From Pseudomonadota bacterium (lineage in GTDB: Bacteria; Pseudomonadota; Alphaproteobacteria; Micavibrionales; Micavibrionaceae): a DNA stretch of 64,000 nt. The notes under the pieces were generated by a model, which saw nothing but the letters and a program-made list of their open reading frames with translations, did not search any database and had not been told where the DNA came from. The position numbers were made by a program, and so were the translations under genes. Shown piece by piece: positions 9,786 to 20,996 of this stretch. How positions within the stretch are numbered: the stretch's first letter is position 1; the number at the start of each line of letters is the position of its first letter. The stretch spans positions 62,001 to 126,000 of the forward strand of contig JAKQEE010000052.1 of the NCBI GenBank assembly GCA_029558635.1, in the 5' to 3' direction.

Positions 9786-9815
9786 CTTCCCGCACTTCAA
9801 GATAGAGGCGGGAAG
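9786..9815 (+). terminator. Probable terminator between rpmJ and mreB
   Basis: cttcccgc...gcgggaag then tttgtt. Confidence 0.45.
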
Positions 9816-9832
9816 TTTGTTATCGCCCTTAG

Positions 9833-10897
<1,065 letters not shown>

Positions 10898-11205
10898 TTT
10901 ATTTTTCCGAGTTTTTTGCTTGTTTCTCAAAAAAAAAATTTAATTTTCCAATTTACTCATCGAAAAGAGCTCTCGCGATTCGTGATTTTTCGCGAAAATA
11001 TTTTCTATAAAATTTTAGGCAAATTTTGGGAAAATTGTTAGCGGGTTGATTTCACACGGTTTTTGCAGCGCACTGGCTAAGTATTTGTAATTTATATGTA
11101 AATTGAAATATCATTAACTGCCCGTTAACGCTTTTTTTCTATTCTGAGAGGGTAAGGGTTGAGCTTTACATAAGATCTTGCTGGAAACCAAAAAGGAGAA
11201 AAAAC

Positions 11206-11391
11206 ATGGTTAAACTTATTGCTCTTTTGCAATCCTATAAATCTCAAGAAGACGGCGCGACCGCGATTGAATATGCGCTGATCGCTGCCGGTATCGCTCT
11301 CGCGATTGCTGCTGCCGTCTATGCATTCGGTGATGTTCTGATCGGTCAGTTCGAGACCATGGGCGACACGCTCGAAAACGGTCCTTCGTAA
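11206..11391 (+). CDS. flp: Flp/Fap pilin
   Basis: 'DGATAIEYALIAAGIALAIAAAV' Flp motif. Confidence 0.95.
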   Translation: MVKLIALLQSYKSQEDGATAIEYALIAAGIALAIAAAVYAFGDVLIGQFETMGDTLENGPS

Positions 11392-11428
11392 TCGTCGGCC
11401 TGACATTTCATTACCTATCTATTTGCGG

Positions 11429-11455
11429 AAGCCCGCCCATAAGGGTGGGCTTTTT
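11429..11455 (+). terminator. Intrinsic terminator between flp and cpaA
   Basis: aagcccgcccataagggtgggcttttt. Confidence 0.85.
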
Positions 11456-11498
11456 CAATTTCAAGCGTATCGTCAATTTCCTTTCAGAAAAAATTTCA

Positions 11499-12044
11499 AT
11501 GGTTGGTTTTGTCTTTTATTTGTTCGGGGTTCTCGTGACCCTTGCGATGTGCGGAATGGCGGCGTGGTCGGATTTTCGCGGGTTCCGTATTCCCAATATC
11601 GTGTCGCTGGTGATCCTTGGCGCGTTTGTCGTGGCTTATGGCGTTCTTTTCCTTACGGGGCAGAATGACGTGATGTTTCTTTCGGTGACCTCCCATTTGA
11701 GTGCTGCCGCAATTGTTCTGGCGCTTTCCGGATTTCTGTTTGCTCTCAAACAACTCGGCGCCGGAGATTCAAAATTCGCAACGGTCATTGCGCTGTGGGT
11801 TGGCTTGCCGGGTTTGGTTCCGTTCCTGTTTTATATGGCGATGTCGGGCGGTGTTGTCGCTGCGTTGTCGCTGGTTCTCAAAAAATGGAAGCCTGTCAAA
11901 AATCCTCCCGAGGGGAGCTGGATTGCCAAGGCGCAGGAGGGGCATCCTTCTGTCCCTTACGGAATTGCTTTGGCAATTGGTGCGCTGGCGGCATTTTTAT
12001 TTCAAGGATATCTCAGTCCTGAAAAGTGGAGCGAGATGTTCTGA
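11499..12044 (+). CDS. cpaA: Prepilin peptidase, A24 family
   Basis: 'AAWSDFRGFRIPN' and 'LGAGDSKFATV' aspartate motifs; locus context; start codon inferred. Confidence 0.9.
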   Translation: MVGFVFYLFGVLVTLAMCGMAAWSDFRGFRIPNIVSLVILGAFVVAYGVLFLTGQNDVMFLSVTSHLSAAAIVLALSGFLFALKQLGAGDSKFATVIALWVGLPGLVPFLFYMAMSGGVVAALSLVLKKWKPVKNPPEGSWIAKAQEGHPSVPYGIALAIGALAAFLFQGYLSPEKWSEMF

Positions 12045-12153
12045 AAAACACGTTGATATTTTATTAAGGGATCTCGCGTAAGTGTAAGGGTGGCCGACTC
12101 TTTTTCGGTTTGTGTGTTTTGTTTGTTAAAAATTTTTCGAGACGGATCGTATC

Positions 12154-12999
12154 ATGAATAAGAATATCTTGATCGTTATGGGGGGCGGATTTCTGGTGGC
12201 GCTGTTGGTGGCGATCATCGTTCAGGCCAGTTTTGGTTCGAAAAAAGAGGGCATGGTCGAGCTTGCCGTTGCGACGCGAAGCCTTAAGGCTGGTGACCCT
12301 GTCAATGAGGCCAATTTCAAATGGCAGGAGTGGCCGGAAGAATCGGTTTTTCAAGGTGCTGTCCTGCGCGAGAAAAATAAAAAAGTGACCGATATCGCCA
12401 AAGGGCGTTTGCGCCGGAACATGGAAAGTGGCGAGCCGTTGTTGCAGGCTTCCCTGACAACGGCCGGTAAAACAAATATTCTGGCTGCGGCGATGGACCC
12501 CGGAATGCGCGCCATGGCGATCAAAGTTTCTGCTGAATCCATGGTGGGCGGGTTTATTTCCCCCGGTGACCGTGTGGATGTAATTCTGACCTATCAGGTT
12601 AAAGTGTCCGCCGATGCGCGGGACGAAGTGGCCGATAAAGTCAGTCGTCATGCTACCCAAACCGTTCTGGAAAATGTCAAGGTTTTGGCGATTGACCAGA
12701 ATGCGTCCAAGGAGGATGCCAATAAGGCCAAGGTTGGTCGTACAGTCACGCTTGAAGTCGATACCAAGGCTGCCGAACGTTTGGCGCTGGCCAGCGAGAT
12801 GGGTGATTTGTCGCTGGTGCTGCGCGCACTGGGTGACGATCAGGTGACTGACCCCAAAGAGAAGAGTTTTACCACCGATGTTGAGGTCAGTGATGTCCTT
12901 CAGGAAATAGGTAAAATCAAAAAGAGTTCTGGCGGAAGTTCGAATATTGTGCGAGTCTATAACGGACAAAATGTCGAAAACGTCAATGTTCGTCACTGA
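12154..12999 (+). CDS. cpaB: Flp pilus assembly protein CpaB (RcpC, SAF domain)
   Basis: 'ATRSLKAGDPV', 'VGGFISPGDRVDVILTY'. Confidence 0.93.
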   Translation: MNKNILIVMGGGFLVALLVAIIVQASFGSKKEGMVELAVATRSLKAGDPVNEANFKWQEWPEESVFQGAVLREKNKKVTDIAKGRLRRNMESGEPLLQASLTTAGKTNILAAAMDPGMRAMAIKVSAESMVGGFISPGDRVDVILTYQVKVSADARDEVADKVSRHATQTVLENVKVLAIDQNASKEDANKAKVGRTVTLEVDTKAAERLALASEMGDLSLVLRALGDDQVTDPKEKSFTTDVEVSDVLQEIGKIKKSSGGSSNIVRVYNGQNVENVNVRH

Positions 13000-13067
13000 T
13001 TCCCTTCTGAGTTTCATGTGGGTTCCCCGCAAACCGTACTAATACACTGAAAAGAAAGCGTAAGCAC

Positions 13068-14663
13068 ATGTTGTCCACAAGCTTATTCACAAGATTGGCC
13101 TCACGAATCAGGCTCTGGTCTTTTATTGCTGTTTTTCTGGTTACCGTCTTTGCTGGACTGTCTATGCCTGTTCAATCCGCGCCGTCGGATATGATGAAGC
13201 TGACCGTCGGTAAAGCCGAAGTGATCAGTGTAAACGGTCCGGTTGCCGATATCATGGTTGCGGACCCCAAAATTGCAGATGTATCCGCCCTGCAGAGCAA
13301 CAAGCTGTATGTGGTCGGTGTGTCTTTGGGCGATACCAACATCATTGCGCTGGATGCTCAGGGTAATGTTCTACGTAAAATCGACCTGCATGTGTCGATT
13401 GATACCAAGTCCATTGAGGCGATGATCGCTGATTTGTTCCCGCAGGAAAAAGATGTGCGGGTCAGAATGATCGGCGATCAGGCTGCACTGACCGGTGTTG
13501 TGTCTACGCCAAGTGTGGCCCAGAAAATTTCCCGTCTTGTGGCCGCACATATCGGCGAAGTCCAGAACAAAGACATGAAAATCGACGAGGCAATTGAAAA
13601 CCTTCTGGAAGTTCGTGGCGAGCAACAGGTGACTTTGCGTGTCCGCATTCTTGAAGTGTCACGCGATGTTTTGAAAGAATTCGGGCTTGAAACCAGCGCT
13701 AACGATCCGAATGAAGCCGGATCTTCGCTGTTCGGGCGTCTTCCTCCATCGGCCACTAACGGTTTGATGGGGAGTGTCGGGGTCAATACCAAAACCGGTC
13801 TGACCGAAGATCCGTTCGGTGTCGGCAGCCTGATTTTCGATTCGGGGATTAATGGTCTTGGGGATATCCAATTGTTGCTGAATGCTCTTGAGCGTGACAA
13901 CCTCGCCAATGTTCTGGCCGAACCAAACCTGACCGCTGTGTCGGGCGAACAGGCCGGCTTCCTTGCCGGTGGCGAGTTTCCAGTCCCAATCGGTCGTGAT
14001 CGCGACGGCAATATTGTGATCGAATACAAGCAATTCGGTGTGTCGCTCAACTTCAAACCGATTGTGCTTTCTGAAGACCGGATCAGTTTGCAGATGAATA
14101 CCGAAGTGTCTTCGCTGGATCCAGGGAAGGGGATTACGCTCTCCGATATCCAGATTCCAGGGCTTGACGTGCGTCGCGCATCGACCACGGTCGAGATCAA
14201 TTCCGGCGGCTCTTTGATGATGGCCGGTTTGCTGAAGTCCGAAAACCTCAAAGGGATGTCCGGTTTGCCGGGTGTCAAGGATACTCCGGTGATCGGCGAT
14301 CTGATTTCTTCGAAAAGTTTCGAGCGTCAGGAAACCGAACTGGTCGTGATTGTGACCCCTTACCTGGTCCAGCCTTATGCCGATACAACGCAGGCCAAAC
14401 CCGTGTTCGAGAGCAAGTCGATGAAACTGCCTCCACCACCACCGACAGCCGCGATGGCTCCGGGCGACAAGGGTAAAACCGAGCCGCTTTACACGCAGGA
14501 ACAGGCCGCCGAAGTGGTCGATGTTGAACAGGAAGAATTGTTACCGCCAATCGTCACCAGCCCGATGACCAAAGTATTTTCACGCAATATGCGCAAAATC
14601 TACGGCGACCGAATTAAAGATATGCCGGATGGCGATCAGGCATTCGGTTACATGTTGGACTAG
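13068..14663 (+). CDS. cpaC: Tad pilus secretin CpaC (RcpA)
   Basis: N-domain 'LTVGKAEVISVNGPVADIMVADPKIADV'; secretin 'AEPNLTAVSGEQAGFLAGGEFPVPI', 'LVVIVTPYLV'. Confidence 0.95.
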   Translation: MLSTSLFTRLASRIRLWSFIAVFLVTVFAGLSMPVQSAPSDMMKLTVGKAEVISVNGPVADIMVADPKIADVSALQSNKLYVVGVSLGDTNIIALDAQGNVLRKIDLHVSIDTKSIEAMIADLFPQEKDVRVRMIGDQAALTGVVSTPSVAQKISRLVAAHIGEVQNKDMKIDEAIENLLEVRGEQQVTLRVRILEVSRDVLKEFGLETSANDPNEAGSSLFGRLPPSATNGLMGSVGVNTKTGLTEDPFGVGSLIFDSGINGLGDIQLLLNALERDNLANVLAEPNLTAVSGEQAGFLAGGEFPVPIGRDRDGNIVIEYKQFGVSLNFKPIVLSEDRISLQMNTEVSSLDPGKGITLSDIQIPGLDVRRASTTVEINSGGSLMMAGLLKSENLKGMSGLPGVKDTPVIGDLISSKSFERQETELVVIVTPYLVQPYADTTQAKPVFESKSMKLPPPPPTAAMAPGDKGKTEPLYTQEQAAEVVDVEQEELLPPIVTSPMTKVFSRNMRKIYGDRIKDMPDGDQAFGYMLD

Positions 14664-14674
14664 AAAAGGATTAG

Positions 14675-15340
14675 ATGATGAAATTGTCTGTTTGTTTGGT
14701 GGCTCTTCTGGCTTTGGCTCCGGCGCTGTCGGGTTGTTCGGTTGATTCCGAGACATGGGTTAACCAGAACCGTCTGGAAGTTCATGAAGACCAGTTTACC
14801 GATACGCTTGAAACCAGCAAAATCGACGATGGAATGTTGCATGCTATCGGTGTGTATTATTATCGCTTCGGCAACGGGACATTGACAGGAGCCGTGTCTT
14901 ACGATCCGAAATCGTCCAAAAATAATCTGGCGCGCGCTAAGGCAGAGGCTGCGCGCATTACGGACGGTTTGCATCGCAATGGTGTCAAAGATGTCCAGAT
15001 TACCACCACTCCGGCTCCCGGAACCGGTAATGTTTCGACGACTGTTCTTACATTTCCTGCGCTTACGGCACATTCCCCGACCGGATGCGGTATGATGCCA
15101 GGATATGACAGCCCAATTCCTGCGCCGAAAACGGGAGACGGGATGTCGGATTACGGTTATGGCTGTACGGTCGAGACGCTGCTTTCAAGGCAAGTTTCCC
15201 GTCCTTCAGATATGCTTGGCAAGCCTGGATTCGATTCAAATGCCAATGGTCGCCGTCAGGCGGATGTGGTTGAAATGCGCGGTTATTACAGCGAGAAATC
15301 CAATCCTCCGCTGGAAGGGGAAGCGGCCTCGAAAAACTAG
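14675..15340 (+). CDS. cpaD: Pilus assembly lipoprotein CpaD
   Basis: Lipobox 'LAPALSGCS', position and size in the locus. Confidence 0.85.
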   Translation: MMKLSVCLVALLALAPALSGCSVDSETWVNQNRLEVHEDQFTDTLETSKIDDGMLHAIGVYYYRFGNGTLTGAVSYDPKSSKNNLARAKAEAARITDGLHRNGVKDVQITTTPAPGTGNVSTTVLTFPALTAHSPTGCGMMPGYDSPIPAPKTGDGMSDYGYGCTVETLLSRQVSRPSDMLGKPGFDSNANGRRQADVVEMRGYYSEKSNPPLEGEAASKN

Positions 15341-15447
15341 ATTTTCCTAGGTTTTTTGCGGGTTTTATTAACCTTCGATTTATACTCCGACCCTATAATG
15401 GAACCTAGAAAAAACTATAATTCCATAGGGTACATCAGGTCTAAATT

Positions 15448-16698
15448 ATGTCCGACACACAAGACGTCGTTACGAATATTTTATTGCCGACTGCGCAAGT
15501 GGCCTTGTTCGTTTTGGACAAGGATATACGCGATGCCGTTGCGGAACTTCGCAATGATTGGCGCTTTGCCCGTGTGACTTTCGATATTCGCGAAGGTGAT
15601 GTTGCCTCTGCGATTGAAACTTACAAAGGGCATATGTCTCCCAATCTGGTGATTGTCGAGACTCCTGAAATCGGTGAAGGCTTTACCAGCCGTCTTGAAA
15701 TTCTGGCCGATAGTTGTTCCGAGAATACGGCGGCTGTCGTTGTCGGTCCGGTCAATGACGTTTATCTCTATCGCAAGTTGATTGATATGGGTGTTAGCGA
15801 TTATCTGGTGCGGCCCATCGAGAAAAAAATTCTTAGTGATCTGATTGCCAAAATCCTGATCGAGAAACTTGGCGTTTCCGAAAGCCGTCTGGTTGCCTAT
15901 GTAGGGGCCAAGGGCGGATGCGGAACATCGTGGGTGGCGCAGGCTTCGGCGATGGTTTTGGCGAACGAGCTTAACGAGAAAACCGTCATTCTTGATGCCG
16001 CCGGTGGAAGTTCTTATCTCAGCGTTGCAATGGGAACCGATGTGGTGACGACACTCCATGAAGCGGCGCGGGCGTGCGTTTCCTCCGATCAGGACGCGTT
16101 CCGGCGTATGGTTGTCAAAGTGTCCGAGAATTTGTCCGTTCTGGCGACGGGGGCCGAGGCTATTCTTGACGACATGATTTCGGCGGAACAATTTGAAGCG
16201 ATTATCAACAAGCTGATGGTTTCCTATCCGGTGGTGATTGTTGATTTGTCGGCAGCACCTGTTTCTATTGCGCGGTCCGTGATTGTGCGGGCCAACGATG
16301 TTGTGGTTGTTACCGCACCGACGCTTCCGGCGCTTCGTTCCGCGCGCGGTTTGTTGCAGGAAATCAAGACGCTACGCGGCGGTGTCGATCAGGGCATCCA
16401 TTTGACGCTCAATCAAAAAGGTGCGACGCAAGGGTTTGACGTTTCCGATGCCGATATTGTGAATGCACTCAAGGTTGCCCCTGAAATGGTTTTGAACTGG
16501 AATCCGAAAATTTTTGCGGCCGCTGAAAGTTCAGGAAAGCCGTTGTCCGACATGGTCAATGCCAAAGAGGTTCTGGTTCAGGTGCGCAAGTTTTTGATCG
16601 AAAAACTGAGATTGTCCGGAGAAACTCCGACCGAGAAAGCGGATGGAAAGCAGCCCTCGCTGATTGGCGGTTTTTTGGGCAAGATGAAATCGAAATAG
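15448..16698 (+). CDS. cpaE: Pilus assembly ATPase CpaE (TadZ)
   Basis: Receiver-like N-terminus, 'GAKGGCGTSWVAQ' P-loop-like region, 'VIVDLSAAP'. Confidence 0.92.
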   Translation: MSDTQDVVTNILLPTAQVALFVLDKDIRDAVAELRNDWRFARVTFDIREGDVASAIETYKGHMSPNLVIVETPEIGEGFTSRLEILADSCSENTAAVVVGPVNDVYLYRKLIDMGVSDYLVRPIEKKILSDLIAKILIEKLGVSESRLVAYVGAKGGCGTSWVAQASAMVLANELNEKTVILDAAGGSSYLSVAMGTDVVTTLHEAARACVSSDQDAFRRMVVKVSENLSVLATGAEAILDDMISAEQFEAIINKLMVSYPVVIVDLSAAPVSIARSVIVRANDVVVVTAPTLPALRSARGLLQEIKTLRGGVDQGIHLTLNQKGATQGFDVSDADIVNALKVAPEMVLNWNPKIFAAAESSGKPLSDMVNAKEVLVQVRKFLIEKLRLSGETPTEKADGKQPSLIGGFLGKMKSK

Positions 16699-16711
16699 GG
16701 ATGTGCTGTAG

Positions 16712-18238
16712 ATGGCGTTTGGTAAAAAAGGATCATCTCAAGATACTGTAAAGAAGCCGGTTGCTCCGCCACCGCCGCCACCACCTGCGCCTGCACCCCA
16801 GCTTTCCGCTGCGCCGCCATCCCAAGCTGCTCATAAGCCTGTTGCCGAGGTCAAGGTCGCAGCGGATGAGTCGTCTGTCAAAAAGTCGATTGATGAAGGA
16901 TTTGTCGAGGATGTCGCTGAGGAAATTCATGTGACATCGTCGGGCGGTGAAGGGGATTCAATGACGGCCCTTCGTTTGCAACGCGCGCGTAACCGGATTT
17001 GGGCCGACCTTCGCGACGGGATTGATCTGAAAGCTCTTGCGCGGATGGATGCCAAGGCTGCGCGCGAGGAAGTTAAAACCGCGGTCGAGGAAATTGCACG
17101 GTTCCGGAATCTCGACTTGACGCCAATGGAAATGGGGCAGATCGCCAAGGAATGCGGCGACGATATGTTGGGCTATGGCCCGCTTGAAACCCTTTTGGCC
17201 GAAGACGGTATCGCCGATATCATGATCAACGGACCGGAAACGGTTTATGTCGAACGTAAGGGTAAGATCCAGAAAACCGATATCAAATTTCGCGACAACC
17301 AGCATCTGGTGACGATCTGTCAGCGGATTGTGGGCGCGATTGGCCGCCGTGTTGATGAATCTTCGCCAATATGCGACGCGCGTTTACCAGATGGGTCGCG
17401 TGTGAACGTCATTATTCCGCCGCTGGCCGTTGACGGCGCGTGCATGACCATTCGTAAATTTGCCAAGGACAAGCTCACGCTTGAAAAATTGTTGGAATTC
17501 GGAGCGATGACGCCGTCTTGTGCCAAGCTGATCATGGCAATCGGGCGATGCCGCGTGAATGCGTTGATTTCCGGCGGTACGGGTTCCGGTAAAACCACGA
17601 TGCTCAACTGTTTGACTCGCTATATCGAGCAAGGCGAGCGCGTGATTACCTGTGAAGATGCGTGCGAACTTCAATTGCAGCAGCCGCACGTCGTGCGTCT
17701 CGAAACCCGTCCCGCCAACCTTGAAGGCGTCGGGGAAGTTACGATGCGCGATCTGGTCAAGAACTGTCTGCGTATGCGTCCCGAACGTATTATCGTCGGT
17801 GAGGTTCGTGGCCCCGAAGCATTTGACTTGCTCCAGGCCATGAACACCGGTCACGACGGGTCGATGGGAACGGTTCACGCCAATAACCCGCGTGAGGCAT
17901 TGTCCCGTATGGAGAACATGATCGCGATGGGGAACCTCAATATTCCGACCGTCGCGGTGCGCGAACAGATTGCCTCGGCAGTTAACGTCATTATTCAGGT
18001 TCAGCGTTTGCGCGACGGGTCGCGTAAAGTTACCCATGTGACCGAGATTACGGGGATGGAAGGTGAAGTCGTCTCCATGCAGGATTTGTTCATCCTTGAA
18101 ATCATCGGCGAGGATGAGGACGGAAAACTGATTACCCAACTGAAATCGACCGGAATGCGGCCGAAATTCTGGGATAAAGCCCGCGCCTTCGGTGTCGAGA
18201 AACTGGTTCTCGATGCGATGGAAGAGGCTTACGGTTAA
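16712..18238 (+). CDS. cpaF: Pilus assembly ATPase CpaF (TadA)
   Basis: '[18 protein letters not shown]' Walker A, '[34 protein letters not shown]'. Confidence 0.97.
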   Translation: MAFGKKGSSQDTVKKPVAPPPPPPPAPAPQLSAAPPSQAAHKPVAEVKVAADESSVKKSIDEGFVEDVAEEIHVTSSGGEGDSMTALRLQRARNRIWADLRDGIDLKALARMDAKAAREEVKTAVEEIARFRNLDLTPMEMGQIAKECGDDMLGYGPLETLLAEDGIADIMINGPETVYVERKGKIQKTDIKFRDNQHLVTICQRIVGAIGRRVDESSPICDARLPDGSRVNVIIPPLAVDGACMTIRKFAKDKLTLEKLLEFGAMTPSCAKLIMAIGRCRVNALISGGTGSGKTTMLNCLTRYIEQGERVITCEDACELQLQQPHVVRLETRPANLEGVGEVTMRDLVKNCLRMRPERIIVGEVRGPEAFDLLQAMNTGHDGSMGTVHANNPREALSRMENMIAMGNLNIPTVAVREQIASAVNVIIQVQRLRDGSRKVTHVTEITGMEGEVVSMQDLFILEIIGEDEDGKLITQLKSTGMRPKFWDKARAFGVEKLVLDAMEEAYG

Positions 18239-18260
18239 AGAATACTGACAGAGGAAAACT

Positions 18261-19238
18261 ATGCCTTCTGCACTTATAATCTTTCTGGTGGCGTTGGTGG
18301 TGTCGGTCATTCTCGGGATGATCGCGGCGTTGATGATGTCTACCCGCAAGGACCAGCAAAAACGCGCTTTGTCTATTATCGCCGGTGAGGCGGTGGTTTC
18401 GGGCGAGGATGCGGAACGGAACAGCCGTGATAAGCGCCGCGCGGATCTGGCCAAAAAACTTCAGGATAGCAATGCCACGAAATCCAAGAAATCCGCGGAA
18501 ATCAAGGATAAGTTACAGCAGGCGGGATTTGCCAATGTGCCGGTCAAGAATTTCTGGATCGCCTCTATTCTGAGCGGCACGATTGTGACGTTATTGCTGT
18601 TGTCGCTTTCTTTGTCCAAAGTGATTGTCGTTCTGGGCGCTTTTGTCGGTTTTTTCGGATTGCCGCGATTGTTTCTGAAATTCAAAATCAAGCGGCGGCA
18701 GAAAAAATTTCTGGAAGATTTTCCGGATGCACTTGAGGCTATGGTGCGTTTGCTTAAAGCCGGTATGCCGGTGGGCGAGGCGATTTCAATGGTGTCGCGC
18801 GAGTTTACCGGTCCGGTGGGCGAGGAAATGGCCCGCGTCTATGACGAACAGAAAATCGGAATTACCATGGCTGATGCTTGTCTTCACGCCGCAGAGCGGA
18901 TGCCGATTACCGAGATGCAGATGTTTGCCACGGGGATTGCCATTCAGCAGCAGACCGGGTCCTCGTTATCTGAAATCCTGACGAACCTTGCGCGGGTGAT
19001 CCGTGCGCGTTTCCGCTTGAAACGGAAAGTTCAGGCCTTGTCTTCGGAAGCCAAGTCCTCGGCGATGATTATCGGGTCGTTGCCTATTCTGGTGGCGTCG
19101 GGTCTTTATGCGATCAATCCCGAATATATGTATCCGTTGTTTTATACGCTCAAGGGAAAGTTCTTTCTTGGTGGAGCGATTTTCTGGATGTCGGTCGGCG
19201 GGATTATTATGCGGCAAATGATTAACTTCAAGGTGTAG
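18261..19238 (+). CDS. tadB: Tad secretion membrane protein TadB
   Basis: T2SF-type 'FPDALEAMVRLLKAGMPVGEAI', TM segments. Confidence 0.92.
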   Translation: MPSALIIFLVALVVSVILGMIAALMMSTRKDQQKRALSIIAGEAVVSGEDAERNSRDKRRADLAKKLQDSNATKSKKSAEIKDKLQQAGFANVPVKNFWIASILSGTIVTLLLLSLSLSKVIVVLGAFVGFFGLPRLFLKFKIKRRQKKFLEDFPDALEAMVRLLKAGMPVGEAISMVSREFTGPVGEEMARVYDEQKIGITMADACLHAAERMPITEMQMFATGIAIQQQTGSSLSEILTNLARVIRARFRLKRKVQALSSEAKSSAMIIGSLPILVASGLYAINPEYMYPLFYTLKGKFFLGGAIFWMSVGGIIMRQMINFKV

Positions 19239-19243
19239 GCAAG

Positions 19244-20218
19244 ATGTTTTCCGAAGAAATAGACCAAATGATTATTCTGATTGTGGTCTCTTTGGGGGCG
19301 ATGCTGACCTTTGTGGCGGTGGCGCTGCCCTTGCTCAATCGCACCGAAAAGAAAGAGCGCTATACGAACGTCATCGAGAAAAAGCGAAAAACTCTTTTCG
19401 ATCAGGCCAAAGAGCAGGTCTATAACAAGAAGCCTACGGTGAAGGAAGAAAAATCCCTTTCTACCCGCGAGTCTCTGGCCTTTTTCTTCAAAGTTCAGGA
19501 GCGGTTCGGGAAGATGGGGGAAAAGGTCCGCGAGCAGATGTTGCAGGCCGGTATCCGTGATCCGAAAGCACCGATGATTTACCTGATGGCACGTGGCGCC
19601 ATTCCAATCGTTCTGATGGCTTTGGCGTGGCTGGTTCTGGCCAATGGCGAGAAGGAACTTCAACCTTTTACGATTTTCTTTATTGTCGTAGCGATTGGCG
19701 CGGCGGGGTTCTTTTTGCCGCGCGTTCTGATGAAGAACCATATCATCAAACGCCAGCAGGAAATCAATCTGGTCTTTCCTGATGCGCTCGACATGATGCT
19801 GATTTGCGTTCAGGGCGGGATCGGTCTGGAACAAACCGTTCACCGTGTCGGTGACGAGATTGCCGAGCATAGTCCGATTCTGGCCGAAGAGCTCGGTATT
19901 CTGAGCGCCGAAATGGGGATGCTTAATGACCGCCGACGCGCTTTGCAGGATTTTGCCCGTCGCGTGGGGAGCGGGGCGGCCAAATCTTTTGCGACTGCTA
20001 TGATTCAGGCCGAGCAATACGGGACGTCGATTTCAAGTGCGATGCGGGTGATTGCCGACGAGCTGCGTGACATGCGTATGGCCGAAGCTGAACGGAAAGC
20101 GGCCGCACTTCCGCCAAAGCTGACGGTGCCGATGATTTTATTCTTTCTGCCGGCTTTGTTTATCGTGATTCTGGTGCCGGCGTTTCTGGCGGCCAAGGAT
20201 GCCGGAGTTGGTGGCTAA
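19244..20218 (+). CDS. tadC: Tad secretion membrane protein TadC
   Basis: 'FPDALDMMLICVQGGIGLEQTVHRV', TM segments, position. Confidence 0.92.
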   Translation: MFSEEIDQMIILIVVSLGAMLTFVAVALPLLNRTEKKERYTNVIEKKRKTLFDQAKEQVYNKKPTVKEEKSLSTRESLAFFFKVQERFGKMGEKVREQMLQAGIRDPKAPMIYLMARGAIPIVLMALAWLVLANGEKELQPFTIFFIVVAIGAAGFFLPRVLMKNHIIKRQQEINLVFPDALDMMLICVQGGIGLEQTVHRVGDEIAEHSPILAEELGILSAEMGMLNDRRRALQDFARRVGSGAAKSFATAMIQAEQYGTSISSAMRVIADELRDMRMAEAERKAAALPPKLTVPMILFFLPALFIVILVPAFLAAKDAGVGG

Positions 20219-20220
20219 TA

Positions 20221-20247
20221 GAAAACCCCGCAATCGCGGGGTTTTTA
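20221..20247. terminator. Bidirectional terminator between tadC and TPR gene
   Basis: gaaaaccccgcaatcgcggggttttta. Confidence 0.85.
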
Positions 20248-20257
20248 TTTCTTTGCA

Positions 20258-20983
20258 TCATTCTTTCGGAGGTTTGTTTTCAGGGAGGGGTTTCTTTTCC
20301 CCCTTATATTCCGGCGGCTCGTTGAGCGTGCGAATGATACGGATGTTACGTTCGATCTCGATACGCTTCGGGTCCATTCTTTGGGCATCGTAGAGCATGT
20401 TGAGCGCTTGGTCTGTGTAGCCTTGCGCGGCTAGGTTCAGCGCCAGATTGTTCATGACGGGAACTTTGTCTTCTCCACCCCACAATTCCAGTGCCTTGCG
20501 GAATGCTTCTTCGCCTTCCTTGTATTTTTCCTGAGCGTCTAGCGCGTTGCCGAGGTTTCTCCATGCGCGGTAGTTTTTCTCGTCAGCTTTGACGCCCTTA
20601 CGTGCGTAGGTTTCGGCTTTGTCGAAATTGGCTTCGGAGAGATAAACAGCGGAGAGTTCCGTGTTGGCCATGGTTGCCACGTCCGAGTCGTTTGACAGCG
20701 GCATCAGAATTGATTTGGCGGATTTGTATTGTCCGGCTTCGCGCAGCGCCTTGCCGTAGCGGGCGGCGAGCAGCTTGTCTTTCGGATTTCTGTTGTATTG
20801 CGCTTCGATCGAGCCGAGCTTGTCGCGGCGTTCGCCATAAAGAGTCATGTTTTCAGACGAAATGGAGGACACGGATGGTCCTGACGATTCTCCGTCCGGC
20901 GTGGCGCAACCGCTTAACGCAGCGGATGCAAGGCACAGCAACGTCAGCGACAATAAAGCGGGGCTTTTGCTTTGTGTGGTCAT
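20258..20983 (-). CDS. TPR-repeat lipoprotein, TadD-like
   Basis: Lipobox 'ALSGCATP', repeats 'YRAWRNLGNALDAQEKYKEGEEAFRKAL'; convergent with the Tad locus. Confidence 0.8.
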   Translation of the reverse strand: MTTQSKSPALLSLTLLCLASAALSGCATPDGESSGPSVSSISSENMTLYGERRDKLGSIEAQYNRNPKDKLLAARYGKALREAGQYKSAKSILMPLSNDSDVATMANTELSAVYLSEANFDKAETYARKGVKADEKNYRAWRNLGNALDAQEKYKEGEEAFRKALELWGGEDKVPVMNNLALNLAAQGYTDQALNMLYDAQRMDPKRIEIERNIRIIRTLNEPPEYKGEKKPLPENKPPKE

Positions 20984-20996
20984 GATCAGATCAATC

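Noticed and set aside
12064-13032. 322-aa minus-strand ORF opposite cpaB
   Set aside because: Antisense to a confidently identified Tad gene.
17384-18454. 356-aa minus-strand ORF opposite cpaF
   Set aside because: Shadow ORF; cpaF carries clear ATPase motifs on the plus strand.
19142-20017. 291-aa minus-strand ORF opposite tadC
   Set aside because: Shadow ORF with low-complexity composition.
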